A stretch of DNA of 64,000 bases from Streptomyces sp. ISL-1 (GTDB taxonomy: Bacteria; Actinomycetota; Actinomycetes; Streptomycetales; Streptomycetaceae), in NCBI RefSeq assembly GCF_018614585.1, contig NZ_JAGGOI010000029.1, forward strand, positions 1-64,000, written 5' to 3'. Positions within the stretch are counted from its first letter, which is position 1. Each line of letters opens with the position of its first letter. The translations under genes and the position numbers were made by a program. Below the pieces are notes generated by a model that saw only the letters and a list, made by a program, of their open reading frames with translations, was not told where the DNA came from and ran no database searches. Below, piece after piece: positions 8,855 through 16,669 of the stretch.

Positions 8855-9943
8855 CTAGCGCTTGTGCTGCTCCAGGAACTCCACCACGCGGTGGGCCGCC
8901 CGGCCGTCGCCGTAGGGAGTGCCGCGCTCGGCCGCCGGGGCCGGGCGAGTGGCGATCGCGGCCCAGTCGGCAGCGCCCAGCTCATGCGGGTTCGGGACAA
9001 GCTGGTTCCAGCCGCCCTCGATCGTCTCGACCCACTCGGTCTCCGGGCGGATCGTGGTGCAGACGCGGTCCAGCAGGAACGCCTCCTTCTGCAGACCGCC
9101 CGAGTCCGTGACCACACCGGCCGAGCCGAGGACGGCGGCGACCAGCCCCGCGTACGGCAGCGGACGGCCCGAGTGGAGCGAGCCCTGGTTCAGCTTGATG
9201 CCGTGCTCCTCGGCGCGCACGACGAGGCGCGGGTGCGCCAGCAGGGCCACCGGCACCGGCAGATTCGCGAGCGAGTCGACGATCGCCGCGAGCCGCTTCG
9301 GGTCGTCGGTGTTGTCCGGCCGGTGCAGCGTGGCGAGCAGGTACGGCGCCTTGGGGTCGATGCCCTCCGGCAGCACCGGCTCGGGGTGCTCGCCGGCCAG
9401 CACCGCGTCCCTGATCCGCAGGCACACGTCGACCATCACGTCACCGGCGAGCACGGAGCGCCCGGCCAGGCCCTCGGCCGACAGGTGGCGCATGGCCTCC
9501 TCGGTCGGCGCGAGCAGCAGGTCGGCCGCGTGGTCGGTGAGGATGCGGTTGTGCTCCTCAGGCATCCGGCGGTTGAAGGAGCGCAGCCCTGCCTCCAGGT
9601 GCGCGACGGGGAAGTGCATCTTCACCGCCGACAGCGCGCCGGCCAGCGTGGAGTTCGTGTCGCCGTACACCAGGACCCAGTCGGGCTGCTCGGCGTCGAG
9701 GACCGGGTCCATCGCCGTGAGCACACCGCCGGTCTGGACGCCGTGGCTGCCCGAGCCGATGCCGAGGTGGACATCCGGGTCCGGAATACCGAGGCCGGAG
9801 AAGAAGACGTCGGACAGGTCGGCGTCGTAATGCTGGCCTGTATGAACAATCACATGCTGGTGGTCGGTCTCCGCGAACGCAGCGGCGATCGGTGCGAGTT
9901 TGACCAATTGGGGACGAGCTCCGACGACGCTGATGACCTTCAC
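8855..9943 (-). CDS. UDP-N-acetylglucosamine 2-epimerase family (WecB/WbpI-like)
   Basis: 362 aa. GTG at 9943 is chosen because AGGAG lies about 8 nt upstream and the conserved start KVISVVGARPQLVKL follows at once; the longer open frame upstream is antisense to other genes. Expected epimerase residues are visible: Arg in GARPQ, Asp in VYGDTNSTLAG, Glu in HLEAGLRS and in PEEHNR, and His in TLHRPDN. The WecB family interconverts UDP-GlcNAc and UDP-ManNAc; the WbpI branch acts on the 2,3-diacetamido uronate. With the other four pathway genes nearby I favour the WbpI role. It is divergent from the GT4 gene at 10055, with a shared 111-nt promoter region. Confidence 0.87.
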   Translation of the reverse strand: MKVISVVGARPQLVKLAPIAAAFAETDHQHVIVHTGQHYDADLSDVFFSGLGIPDPDVHLGIGSGSHGVQTGGVLTAMDPVLDAEQPDWVLVYGDTNSTLAGALSAVKMHFPVAHLEAGLRSFNRRMPEEHNRILTDHAADLLLAPTEEAMRHLSAEGLAGRSVLAGDVMVDVCLRIRDAVLAGEHPEPVLPEGIDPKAPYLLATLHRPDNTDDPKRLAAIVDSLANLPVPVALLAHPRLVVRAEEHGIKLNQGSLHSGRPLPYAGLVAAVLGSAGVVTDSGGLQKEAFLLDRVCTTIRPETEWVETIEGGWNQLVPNPHELGAADWAAIATRPAPAAERGTPYGDGRAAHRVVEFLEQHKR

Positions 9944-10054
9944 GGTGAACTGCTCCTCGATACCTTGGGTACGGGCCTCCGGCTGGGCCGGAGACCGAAT
10001 TCCGTCCGATGATAAAGTGACGCCTCGACGTGTGCTCCGGGGAGGAAGTCGGTA

Positions 10055-11260
10055 ATGAAAGAGGCAGCATCCAGGGATGCGGCCGTGGTCACGCCGTGGT
10101 ACCCCACACGTGAGCTGCCTTTCCGAGGTTCCTTCGTCCAGGCAATGGTCGGTGCGACGGCCCCGGGCTGTGACAGCTTCGTGGTTTATCACTGTGACCC
10201 CTGGGTCGCCCCGATGGACGCCACCACCACCCAAGCGGTGGAAGCGGCCAATGGCAAACTCGTGACCCGTGCCGCACACCGCGTGCCCACCGCCGGCGGC
10301 GCCGATCTGGTGCACTTCCCCGTCACCACCCCGCGCGGCCAGGACTACGGCGCCCAGTCCCGCAACCACGAACGCCAGCTGCGCGCGGCCCTCGGCAACA
10401 AGCCCATCGACGCCGCTGTCGTCCATGCCCATGTCGGGCTGCCGAGCGGCTGGGCCGCCGTGCAGAACGCCCGCCCCGACGCGAAGGTCTTCGTCACCGA
10501 GCACGCCTCGTTCCTCGAGCGGGTCTTCCAGGACCCCGAGGCCGTCGAGCTCTACGACGAGCTGCTGGCCCGGGTCACCGGCTTCTTCGCCGTCGGCGAC
10601 AAGGTCACCGAGGTGCTGGGCAAGCAGTTCCCGCACCACGCGGACAAGATCCTTCGCATCCCCAACCCGATCGCCTTCGACGTGAGCCGCACCGCCCCGG
10701 TCACCGAGCTGCGCAGGTGGCTCTACCTGGGCAGCATGGTCGAGCTGAAGGGCGTCAACTGGCTGGTCGAGGCCTTCGCCCAGTGCCATGCCGAAGACCC
10801 CACGCTGACGCTGACGATGGTCGGCGAGGGCCCGCTGCGTAAGCCGCTGACCGCGAGGGTGGCCGAGCTCGGGCTGAGCGACGCCGTGGACCTGCCCGGT
10901 TCGATCCCGCACGAGCAGGCGCTCGACCTGATGCGCGAGCACGACCTGCTGGTCCACCCGAGCCGGTACGAGACGTTCGGCATGACCATCGTGGAGGGCA
11001 TCGCCGCCGGAATGCCGGTGCTTGTGACCCGCTGCGGTGGACCCGAGAAGACGCTGGCCGGCATCGAGGACGCGGCCGGCGAGCTCATTGATGTGGAAGA
11101 GAACGCCGAGTCGATCAGTGACGGCTACCGGCGCCTGCGCGGCCGCTTCGACAGCAGCGGTCTGGATCTGAAGCGTGCCCAGGAGCAGCTGGCCGCGCAG
11201 TACGGCTACGAGGCCGTCGCCCAGGCGCACTACCGTCTCTGGTTCCCCGACTCCCCGTGA
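10055..11260 (+). CDS. Family 4 glycosyltransferase
   Basis: 401 aa with a GGGAGGAA ribosome site before the ATG. The N-terminal domain has AVVTPWYPTRELPFRGSFVQ. The nucleotide-binding C-terminal domain shows LYLGSMVELKGVNWLVEAF, TMVGEGPLRKPL and the EX7E region HPSRYETFGMTIVEGIAAG. It is a retaining GT-B enzyme, probably cytoplasmic or membrane-peripheral. The middle domain of the protein at 13415-15676 is its close paralogue (AVITPWYPSPNNPYAGSFVQ). The small gene at 11270, 9 nt downstream, corresponds to that protein's C-terminal domain, so the pair looks like a split version of the fusion. Confidence 0.85.
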   Translation: MKEAASRDAAVVTPWYPTRELPFRGSFVQAMVGATAPGCDSFVVYHCDPWVAPMDATTTQAVEAANGKLVTRAAHRVPTAGGADLVHFPVTTPRGQDYGAQSRNHERQLRAALGNKPIDAAVVHAHVGLPSGWAAVQNARPDAKVFVTEHASFLERVFQDPEAVELYDELLARVTGFFAVGDKVTEVLGKQFPHHADKILRIPNPIAFDVSRTAPVTELRRWLYLGSMVELKGVNWLVEAFAQCHAEDPTLTLTMVGEGPLRKPLTARVAELGLSDAVDLPGSIPHEQALDLMREHDLLVHPSRYETFGMTIVEGIAAGMPVLVTRCGGPEKTLAGIEDAAGELIDVEENAESISDGYRRLRGRFDSSGLDLKRAQEQLAAQYGYEAVAQAHYRLWFPDSP

Positions 11261-11269
11261 TGGAGTGAC

Positions 11270-11833
11270 ATGCAGGTCCTGTTCCTGGCTCTCGGCGCCT
11301 CCCGCAAGCGCGCAGTGGTCGAAGAGTCGGCGGAAGTGGTGGCGCGCGGCGGCCGGGCCGTCGTCCTGGTAGGCGCGCGCAAACCGTGGCTCGACCAGGG
11401 CTTCGAGCCCGGCGTGGAGCTGCTGACGGCCGACGACCTGGAGGCGCGCCACCTGCCGCGGCGGCTGGAGCGCATGGTGCTCTACCGTGTACCGAGGCTC
11501 GTCGTACGAGTCGCGGGCCGCGGCCCACTGGCCGGCAAGGCGAAGCGAGCCCTCAAGGCGTACGAGCGTCGCGTGGCGGCCCGCCTCCACCGGCGGGTCT
11601 TCGTTCCGCTGCACCGCCGGGTGTGGCCGAGGGTCTCCGACCGGTTGGTCTGGCGCCACTTCGGCCCGCGCAAGGGCCCGGAGCTGCTCGTCGTCGCCGA
11701 TGCGCTTTCGGTGCCCCGCGCCGTACAACTGATTCAGGCGTGGGAGTCGGACGGCCTGGCAGTCCCCCGAGTCTGCTACGGCATCGACTCCGACGTGTCC
11801 CCGCAGACCCCGCAGACCTCAGCCGCTCGCTGA
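11270..11833 (+). CDS. Unknown protein, homologous to a domain of a neighbouring glycosyltransferase
   Basis: 187 aa, starting 9 nt after the GT4 gene. I do not recognise a named family. The start MQVLFLALGASRKRAVVEES and the end region (PELLVVADALSVPRAVQLIQAW) frame a basic middle (LVYR-like, many Arg). It matches the C-terminal quarter of the 753-aa protein on the other strand: VLYRVPRLVVR with LVYRAPRAVLR, RRVFVPLHRRVWPRVSDRLV with KKIFNRGYREIRPQLLSRVA, and LLVVADALSV with HVFVSDINST. It may be an accessory or acceptor-binding domain of the glycosyltransferase. That role is inferred only from co-occurrence. Confidence 0.75.
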   Translation: MQVLFLALGASRKRAVVEESAEVVARGGRAVVLVGARKPWLDQGFEPGVELLTADDLEARHLPRRLERMVLYRVPRLVVRVAGRGPLAGKAKRALKAYERRVAARLHRRVFVPLHRRVWPRVSDRLVWRHFGPRKGPELLVVADALSVPRAVQLIQAWESDGLAVPRVCYGIDSDVSPQTPQTSAAR

Positions 11834-11854
11834 TTTCAACACCGAGGAAGATCC

Positions 11855-13297
11855 ATGAAGAACCGCAGCGACCGGCGCCCCCGCGTGCTCTATCTGGCGT
11901 TCTACTTCCCGCCCTCCCGGGCGAGTGGTGTGTACCGCGCCAGGGCGACGGCGAACCACCTCGTCGAGAAGGGCTGGGACGTCACGGTCTGCGCGTCTCC
12001 GCTGGACTTCCTCTACAAGAGGATCGGCTCGGTGGACGAGGGTCTCTCGGAGACCGTCGACCCGCGTATCCAGGTCGAGCGGCCCTCGCTCAATCAGTAC
12101 ACCTGGCAGCAGGACCTGCGTGAGTTCAGCTGGCTGCGCCGCAGCTTCCCGCTGATGGCGAAGCGCGTGTACCAGTTCAGCCAGACGAAGCTGTTCCCGG
12201 AGCGCTACTCCTCATGGGCCTGGGCCTCGGTTGTGCGCGCCCTGAAGCTGCACTCCAAGAAGCGCTTCGATGTCGTCGTCGCCACCGGCAACCCGTTCGC
12301 GTCGTTCGGTGCGGCCTGGCTGTTCAACCGGCTGACGGGTGTGCCGTACGTCATGGACTACCGCGACTCGTGGACGCTGGACCTGTTCCACGACGAGCCC
12401 GCCTTCCCCAAGGGCCACATCGCGTGGGCCTGGGAGAAGCGGATGCTGGGCAAGGCGTCGGCGTCGGTGTTCGTGAACGAGGCGCTGCGGGGCTGGCACG
12501 CGGAGCGGTACCCGGAGGTCGCGGACCGCATGATGGTGGTCCCGAACGGCTGGGACGCGGACGTCATTCCGGCGGCCCCCGAGCCGGCCGAGGAGGTCCC
12601 GGCGGCTGCCGGGGCCGAGGCGCCCGCGACCGAGCAGCCTTCTGCCAACGGGCAGCGGCCGCTGAAGTTCGCGTACCTCGGCACGCTCACCGTCAAGCAG
12701 CCCGTCGAGGAGATGGCCGAGGCGTTCAAGATCGCGCGCCGTCATCCCGATCTGGCGGACGCCGAGCTGCAGATCCACGGCCACCTCGGCTTCTTCAAGA
12801 ACAGCCCGGCGACGCTGAAGAAGAAGCTCGGCCTGGACGACGAGGCTGCCGAGAACGGGGCCGAGGACACCGGACTGCGCTACTGCGGACCGGTCTCCAA
12901 GACGGAGGTCGGCAAGGTCTACGAGGACGCGGACGTGCTGGTCTTCCTGGCCGGCGGCGGCAAGTACGTGACCTCGGGCAAGATCTTCGAGTACATGGCC
13001 TTCGGGCACCCGATCGTCTCTGTGCACGCGCCGGGCATCGCCGCCCAGGACGTGCTCGATGGCTACCCGCTGTGGTTCAACGCCAACAGCCTGGACGTGG
13101 ACGAGCTGGCGGCCTCGATGGTCGCGGCGGGCAAGGCCGCGCGTGATCTGACGCCGGAGCAGCGCGAGATCGCGCGCAGTCACGCGGACATGTACCAGCG
13201 CGACGCCGTGCTCAAGCCCTTCGAGGAGCGGCTGCGGACCATCGTCGGCCGCGAGGACCGATCCGAGGACCCCTCCGAGCACCGTTCCGCGGGCTGA
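11855..13297 (+). CDS. GT-B (family 4-like) glycosyltransferase
   Basis: 480 aa, ATG with GAGGAAG upstream. The N-terminal part (VLYLAFYFPPSRASGVYRARATANHL, shown here only as landmarks PPSRASG and ATANHLV) resembles WcaI/WsaF-type transferases. PYVMDYRDSW is a typical acceptor-side motif, and the donor-side domain has FAYLGTLTVKQPVEEM and GKIFEYMAFGHPIVSV. An Ala/Pro/Glu-rich insertion lies between the two halves (about residues 245-265). It belongs to the same transcription unit as the two genes before it. The acceptor and donor are unknown. The stop codon lies inside a 12-bp tandem repeat, so the C-terminus may vary between strains. Confidence 0.82.
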   Translation: MKNRSDRRPRVLYLAFYFPPSRASGVYRARATANHLVEKGWDVTVCASPLDFLYKRIGSVDEGLSETVDPRIQVERPSLNQYTWQQDLREFSWLRRSFPLMAKRVYQFSQTKLFPERYSSWAWASVVRALKLHSKKRFDVVVATGNPFASFGAAWLFNRLTGVPYVMDYRDSWTLDLFHDEPAFPKGHIAWAWEKRMLGKASASVFVNEALRGWHAERYPEVADRMMVVPNGWDADVIPAAPEPAEEVPAAAGAEAPATEQPSANGQRPLKFAYLGTLTVKQPVEEMAEAFKIARRHPDLADAELQIHGHLGFFKNSPATLKKKLGLDDEAAENGAEDTGLRYCGPVSKTEVGKVYEDADVLVFLAGGGKYVTSGKIFEYMAFGHPIVSVHAPGIAAQDVLDGYPLWFNANSLDVDELAASMVAAGKAARDLTPEQREIARSHADMYQRDAVLKPFEERLRTIVGREDRSEDPSEHRSAG

Positions 13298-13352
13298 TTC
13301 GCGGGCTGATTCGAGAACTGATCCGGAGACTGATCCGGAGACTGATCCGGAG
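13293..13352 (+). repeat. Five-copy 12-bp tandem repeat across a stop codon
   Basis: Units at 13293, 13305, 13317, 13329 and 13341. The last three are identical (ACTGATCCGGAG) and the first two are diverged (GCTGATTCGCGG, GCTGATTCGAGA). The TGA stop of the glycosyltransferase is in the first unit, and every later unit also carries a TGA in the same frame. Confidence 0.85.
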
Positions 13353-13358
13353 CCGCCA

Positions 13359-13402
13359 ACGGCGAAGGCCCCGACCGGAGTTCCGGTCGGGGCCTTCGCC
13401 GT
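13359..13402. terminator. Bidirectional terminator between convergent glycosyltransferases
   Basis: Perfect 21-nt arms (13359-13379 and 13382-13402) with a nominal 2-nt spacer. It lies between the GT gene ending at 13297 (+) and the GT gene ending at 13415 (-). Confidence 0.85.
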
Positions 13403-13414
13403 CGGCATCGGCGC

Positions 13415-15676
13415 CTACTCGTCCTTCGGGGCGTAGATCTCCCGGTCCATGTGCATGGTGACGGTGAGGTGCGGGTGGGCCTTGGCCCACTTCCAGCCCG
13501 TCACCGTGGAGTTGATGTCGCTCACGAACACATGGTCCGCGAGGTCGAGCCGCACCTCCGGAAGGGCGACGCGCTTTGCCACACGGGACAGCAACTGCGG
13601 CCGGATCTCCCGGTATCCACGGTTGAAGATCTTCTTGTGGAAGGCGTTGGCCGCCCTGGTGTGCGCCCGCTGGACGGACGCGACGGCGAGCTCGGGGGAG
13701 ATGGACTTGCGGTTACGCGCGGCCACCCTGCGGGCCCTGCGCAGCACCGCGCGAGGGGCGCGGTAGACGAGGAAGCGCTCGCCGCGCGGGATGCGCAGCT
13801 TCTTCTCGGCGTCCTCGATGCTCACCACGGGGACTCGGGAGTCAAGCTGCGCGCGCTGCCAGAACTGGCCCGCCCTGCCCGACACCACGGTGACCTCGAC
13901 GCCCACCTCGGTCAGGTAGTTGGCGAAGTCGACGATACGGCGCGGCTTGCCGGGCGGGGTCAGGGCGAGGATGACCGCGCGGCCGACCGGCTCGGTGCTC
14001 TCAGGGGCCTTCTCGTCCTGCTTCTCGGCGACCGTCGCGGCGATCTGGGCAGGCTGCTCGGGCTGCTCGGGCCGCTCGGCCAAGGCCGGGAGGGGCACCT
14101 CCGCGGCGGGCAGCGGGGTGCCCTCGTAGACCGAGATGAGCTGCTTGGCCACCGCCTCGGTGCCGTACCGGGTCTCCAGAACCTCGCGGGCCGCCGACAG
14201 GTCGATCCCGGCCGCGTCCTGCCGCAGCTGCCAGTAGGCGTCGGCGATGACCCTGGGGTCCTCGCTGACGTCCATGAACGCGCCGGCCTTGGACTCGATG
14301 CCGGCCAGACTCTCCTGCGGGCCGCCGCTGCGTGTGGCGAGGACGGGCAGGCCGGCGGCGACGGCCTCCACGACCGTCATACCGAACGTCTCGCCCTTGC
14401 TCGCGTGCACGAGCAGATCGTGCTTGTGCATCAGCGCGTTGACGTCCTCGGGGGACACGGGCGGCAGGATGCTGACGCGGTCGCCGAGGCCGAGCTCGTC
14501 GACGCGGGCGATGAGGTCCTCCTCACGGGCACCGTGGCCGACCAGGGTGAGCGTCGCCCGCGGCTCCTTCTTCGCCACCAGGGCGAAGGCTTCGAGCAGC
14601 TCGTCGACGCCCTTCGGCTTGATAAGCCGGCCGACGTACAGCCAGCTGAGCAGCTCGGCCGAGCGCTCCGGGCCGGGCGTGAAGCGATCGAAGTCGATCA
14701 TGTTCGGTACGACGCTGAGCTTGTGCGCGTACGCCGGGAACTCCGCGGCGATCTGATCCCGAAGCCGGGTGCTGACGCACAGGAACGCGTCAGCCCGCTC
14801 CAGCACCTCGCCGTACAGCTCCCGGGCGGCGGGCTGCGCGAAGACCTTCTCGAGGAACGAGGAGTGCTCGGTGACGACCACGCGCGCGTCGGGCCTGGCC
14901 AGGTGGAGGGCCAGCACACCGCCGTAGACGCCGGTGTGGGCGTGGACGAGGGGGGCCTCGATCTTGCCCGTGGGCAGCGCGGGGAGCAGCGCCTCCTCCT
15001 GGGCGGCGACCCAGGGGCCGTAGTTCTTGCGGTGGGTGAGGGGCACGGGGACCCGGACGACGGTGCCTTCCGCCGACTCCACGACGGGGATGAGGTCCGA
15101 GCGCTCCTGGAGGCGGTTCACGGTGACCTTGATCGCGTCGTTCAGCGCGGGGTGCGCCCGGCCCGACCAGTCCTCGGTGTGGATGACGGTGACCCGGCCG
15201 AACTGGCCGGCCACCGCTGCCGTCATCGCCTGGACGAACGAACCGGCGTACGGGTTGTTCGGCGAGGGGTACCAGGGGGTGATCACGGCGAGGTCCGAAG
15301 GCTGCGCGGTGTGACCGTCCGTGTTCGCGGGCTCCAGCTCGAGCGTGAGCTCCGGGCGCCGCCGGGTGGTCGCCCAGGCCGCCGGCAGTGCGTGCGCGTC
15401 ACCGGCGATCAGCCGCTCGGCCGTGGCGAAGGGCCCCGACTTGTTGCCGACCAGCTTCTTCGCGGCGGGCCATGCCGAGCCGTGCTTGTCGAGGGGGAGG
15501 CGTACGACTTCCACGCCGTCCAGGCGCGAGAGCTCGTCGGCGGTCTCCGCCCACTCCTCGCCGTCCGCGACGACCAGGACGACCGGCGAGCCGGAGGACG
15601 CAAGTTCCTTGACATGCTCGCGTGCTGCCCGTACCCGGTACGTTCCGAGCGCGAGATAGAGCACGTGGCTTTTCAT
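13415..15676 (-). CDS. Large three-domain glycosyltransferase (GT4 core)
   Basis: 753 aa. The ATG at 15676 has AAGGGAA about 9 nt upstream and starts the hydrophobic strand MKSHVLYLALGTYRVRAAR; the longer open frame is GC-rich noise. Region 1 (about residues 1-145) is Rossmann-like and unassigned. Region 2 (about 150-540) is a GT-B transferase: AVITPWYPSPNNPYAGSFVQ, LYVGRLIKPKGVDELLEAF, LVGHGAREEDL and HASKGETFGMTVVEAVAAG. A Glu/Pro/Ala linker follows. Region 3 (about 570-753) matches the separate gene at 11270. It therefore joins in one chain what 10055 and 11270 encode separately, which suggests the C-terminal domain works with the transferase. Confidence 0.84.
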   Translation of the reverse strand: MKSHVLYLALGTYRVRAAREHVKELASSGSPVVLVVADGEEWAETADELSRLDGVEVVRLPLDKHGSAWPAAKKLVGNKSGPFATAERLIAGDAHALPAAWATTRRRPELTLELEPANTDGHTAQPSDLAVITPWYPSPNNPYAGSFVQAMTAAVAGQFGRVTVIHTEDWSGRAHPALNDAIKVTVNRLQERSDLIPVVESAEGTVVRVPVPLTHRKNYGPWVAAQEEALLPALPTGKIEAPLVHAHTGVYGGVLALHLARPDARVVVTEHSSFLEKVFAQPAARELYGEVLERADAFLCVSTRLRDQIAAEFPAYAHKLSVVPNMIDFDRFTPGPERSAELLSWLYVGRLIKPKGVDELLEAFALVAKKEPRATLTLVGHGAREEDLIARVDELGLGDRVSILPPVSPEDVNALMHKHDLLVHASKGETFGMTVVEAVAAGLPVLATRSGGPQESLAGIESKAGAFMDVSEDPRVIADAYWQLRQDAAGIDLSAAREVLETRYGTEAVAKQLISVYEGTPLPAAEVPLPALAERPEQPEQPAQIAATVAEKQDEKAPESTEPVGRAVILALTPPGKPRRIVDFANYLTEVGVEVTVVSGRAGQFWQRAQLDSRVPVVSIEDAEKKLRIPRGERFLVYRAPRAVLRRARRVAARNRKSISPELAVASVQRAHTRAANAFHKKIFNRGYREIRPQLLSRVAKRVALPEVRLDLADHVFVSDINSTVTGWKWAKAHPHLTVTMHMDREIYAPKDE

Positions 15677-15923
15677 CTGGTTCCCTTCGCACAACATGAC
15701 GCAGGGCCCCAGGGTATCGAAGCCCGGGGCGGACTCTGCGGCGAGGAGAGGGTGGGGGAGAGGTGGCGGGGAGCCGGACGGGTGCGGGATCGGGTCGCCG
15801 AGCCGGACAGGTGCCGGACTCGGTCGTAGCCGACGGGTGCCCGTTCCGGCCATCGAGCTGACGGGTGCCCGTTCCGGTCGTCGAGCTGACGGGTGCCGGT
15901 TCCGGCCGCATCACCGTCAGGTG

Positions 15924-16523
15924 TCAGCTCCGCTCGTCGAGGACGCCGTCCTTCTCCACGTACAACGCGCCGGTCTGCGGGCACTCCCACACGCCGGACT
16001 CGTCCGCGCGCTCCACCAGACGGACACCGACCTTGCCGACCCAGCCGATCTGCCGCGCCGGCACGCCGACGACCAGCGCGAAGTCCGGTACGTCCTTGGT
16101 GACGACGGCGCCCGCCGCGACCATGGACCAGCGCCCGATCCGCACCGGGGCGACACACACCGAACGCGCGCCGATCGAGGCACCGTCGGCGATCTGCACA
16201 CCGACGGCCTGCCAGTCGCCACCGCGCTTCTGCTTGCCCTCGGGGTCGACGGAACGCGGGTTGTGGTCGTTGGTGAGCACCACGGCGGGGCCGATGAAGA
16301 CACCGTCGCCGAGCTCGGCGGGCTCATAGACCAGCGCGTAGTTCTGCAGCTTGCAGTTGTCGCCCATCGTGACGCCGGTGCCGACGTAGGCGCCCCGCCC
16401 CACTACACAGCCCTCGCCGAGCCGCGCGCCCTCGCGGATCTGGGCGAGCTCCCAGACGCTGCTCCCGGCGCCGATCTCGGCGCTCTCGTCGACCTGGGCG
16501 GTGGGCTGGACCCTGTAATTCAC
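15924..16523 (-). CDS. Hexapeptide-repeat N-acetyltransferase (WbpD/WlbB-like)
   Basis: 199 aa. GTG at 16523 is preceded by GGAAGG at about 8 nt; an ATG 30 nt earlier lacks a ribosome site. The left-handed beta-helix repeats are obvious (AEIGAGSSVWELAQIREGARLGEGCV in register I-G-x-x-x-x-I). VVLTNDHNPRS and GRWSMVAAGAVVTKDVPDFALVVGVPA are characteristic of WbpD/WlbB, the acetyl-CoA-dependent acetylase of UDP-GlcNAc3NA. Family members form trimers. A C-terminal tail (CPQTGALYVEKDG) lies outside the helix. This supplies the acetylation step between the aminotransferase and the 2-epimerase of this block. Confidence 0.85.
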   Translation of the reverse strand: MNYRVQPTAQVDESAEIGAGSSVWELAQIREGARLGEGCVVGRGAYVGTGVTMGDNCKLQNYALVYEPAELGDGVFIGPAVVLTNDHNPRSVDPEGKQKRGGDWQAVGVQIADGASIGARSVCVAPVRIGRWSMVAAGAVVTKDVPDFALVVGVPARQIGWVGKVGVRLVERADESGVWECPQTGALYVEKDGVLDERS

Positions 16524-16669
16524 TGTTCTGCCTTCCGGTGCGCGGTTTGCCACGCGAGCATACGTCGGCCCCTGGAGCGGCCCGCGGGGTCACGGCGACC
16601 GGGGCCAAAGCGGACGACTGGATCGACGAATCGGTCGCGCCCGCCGGAGAGCAGAAGCCCGCCGACCGC

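Noticed and set aside
9944..11728. Long minus-strand extension of the epimerase frame
   Set aside because: It is antisense to two well-supported plus-strand genes and follows their codon pattern; the ribosome site and conserved start at 9943 define the gene.
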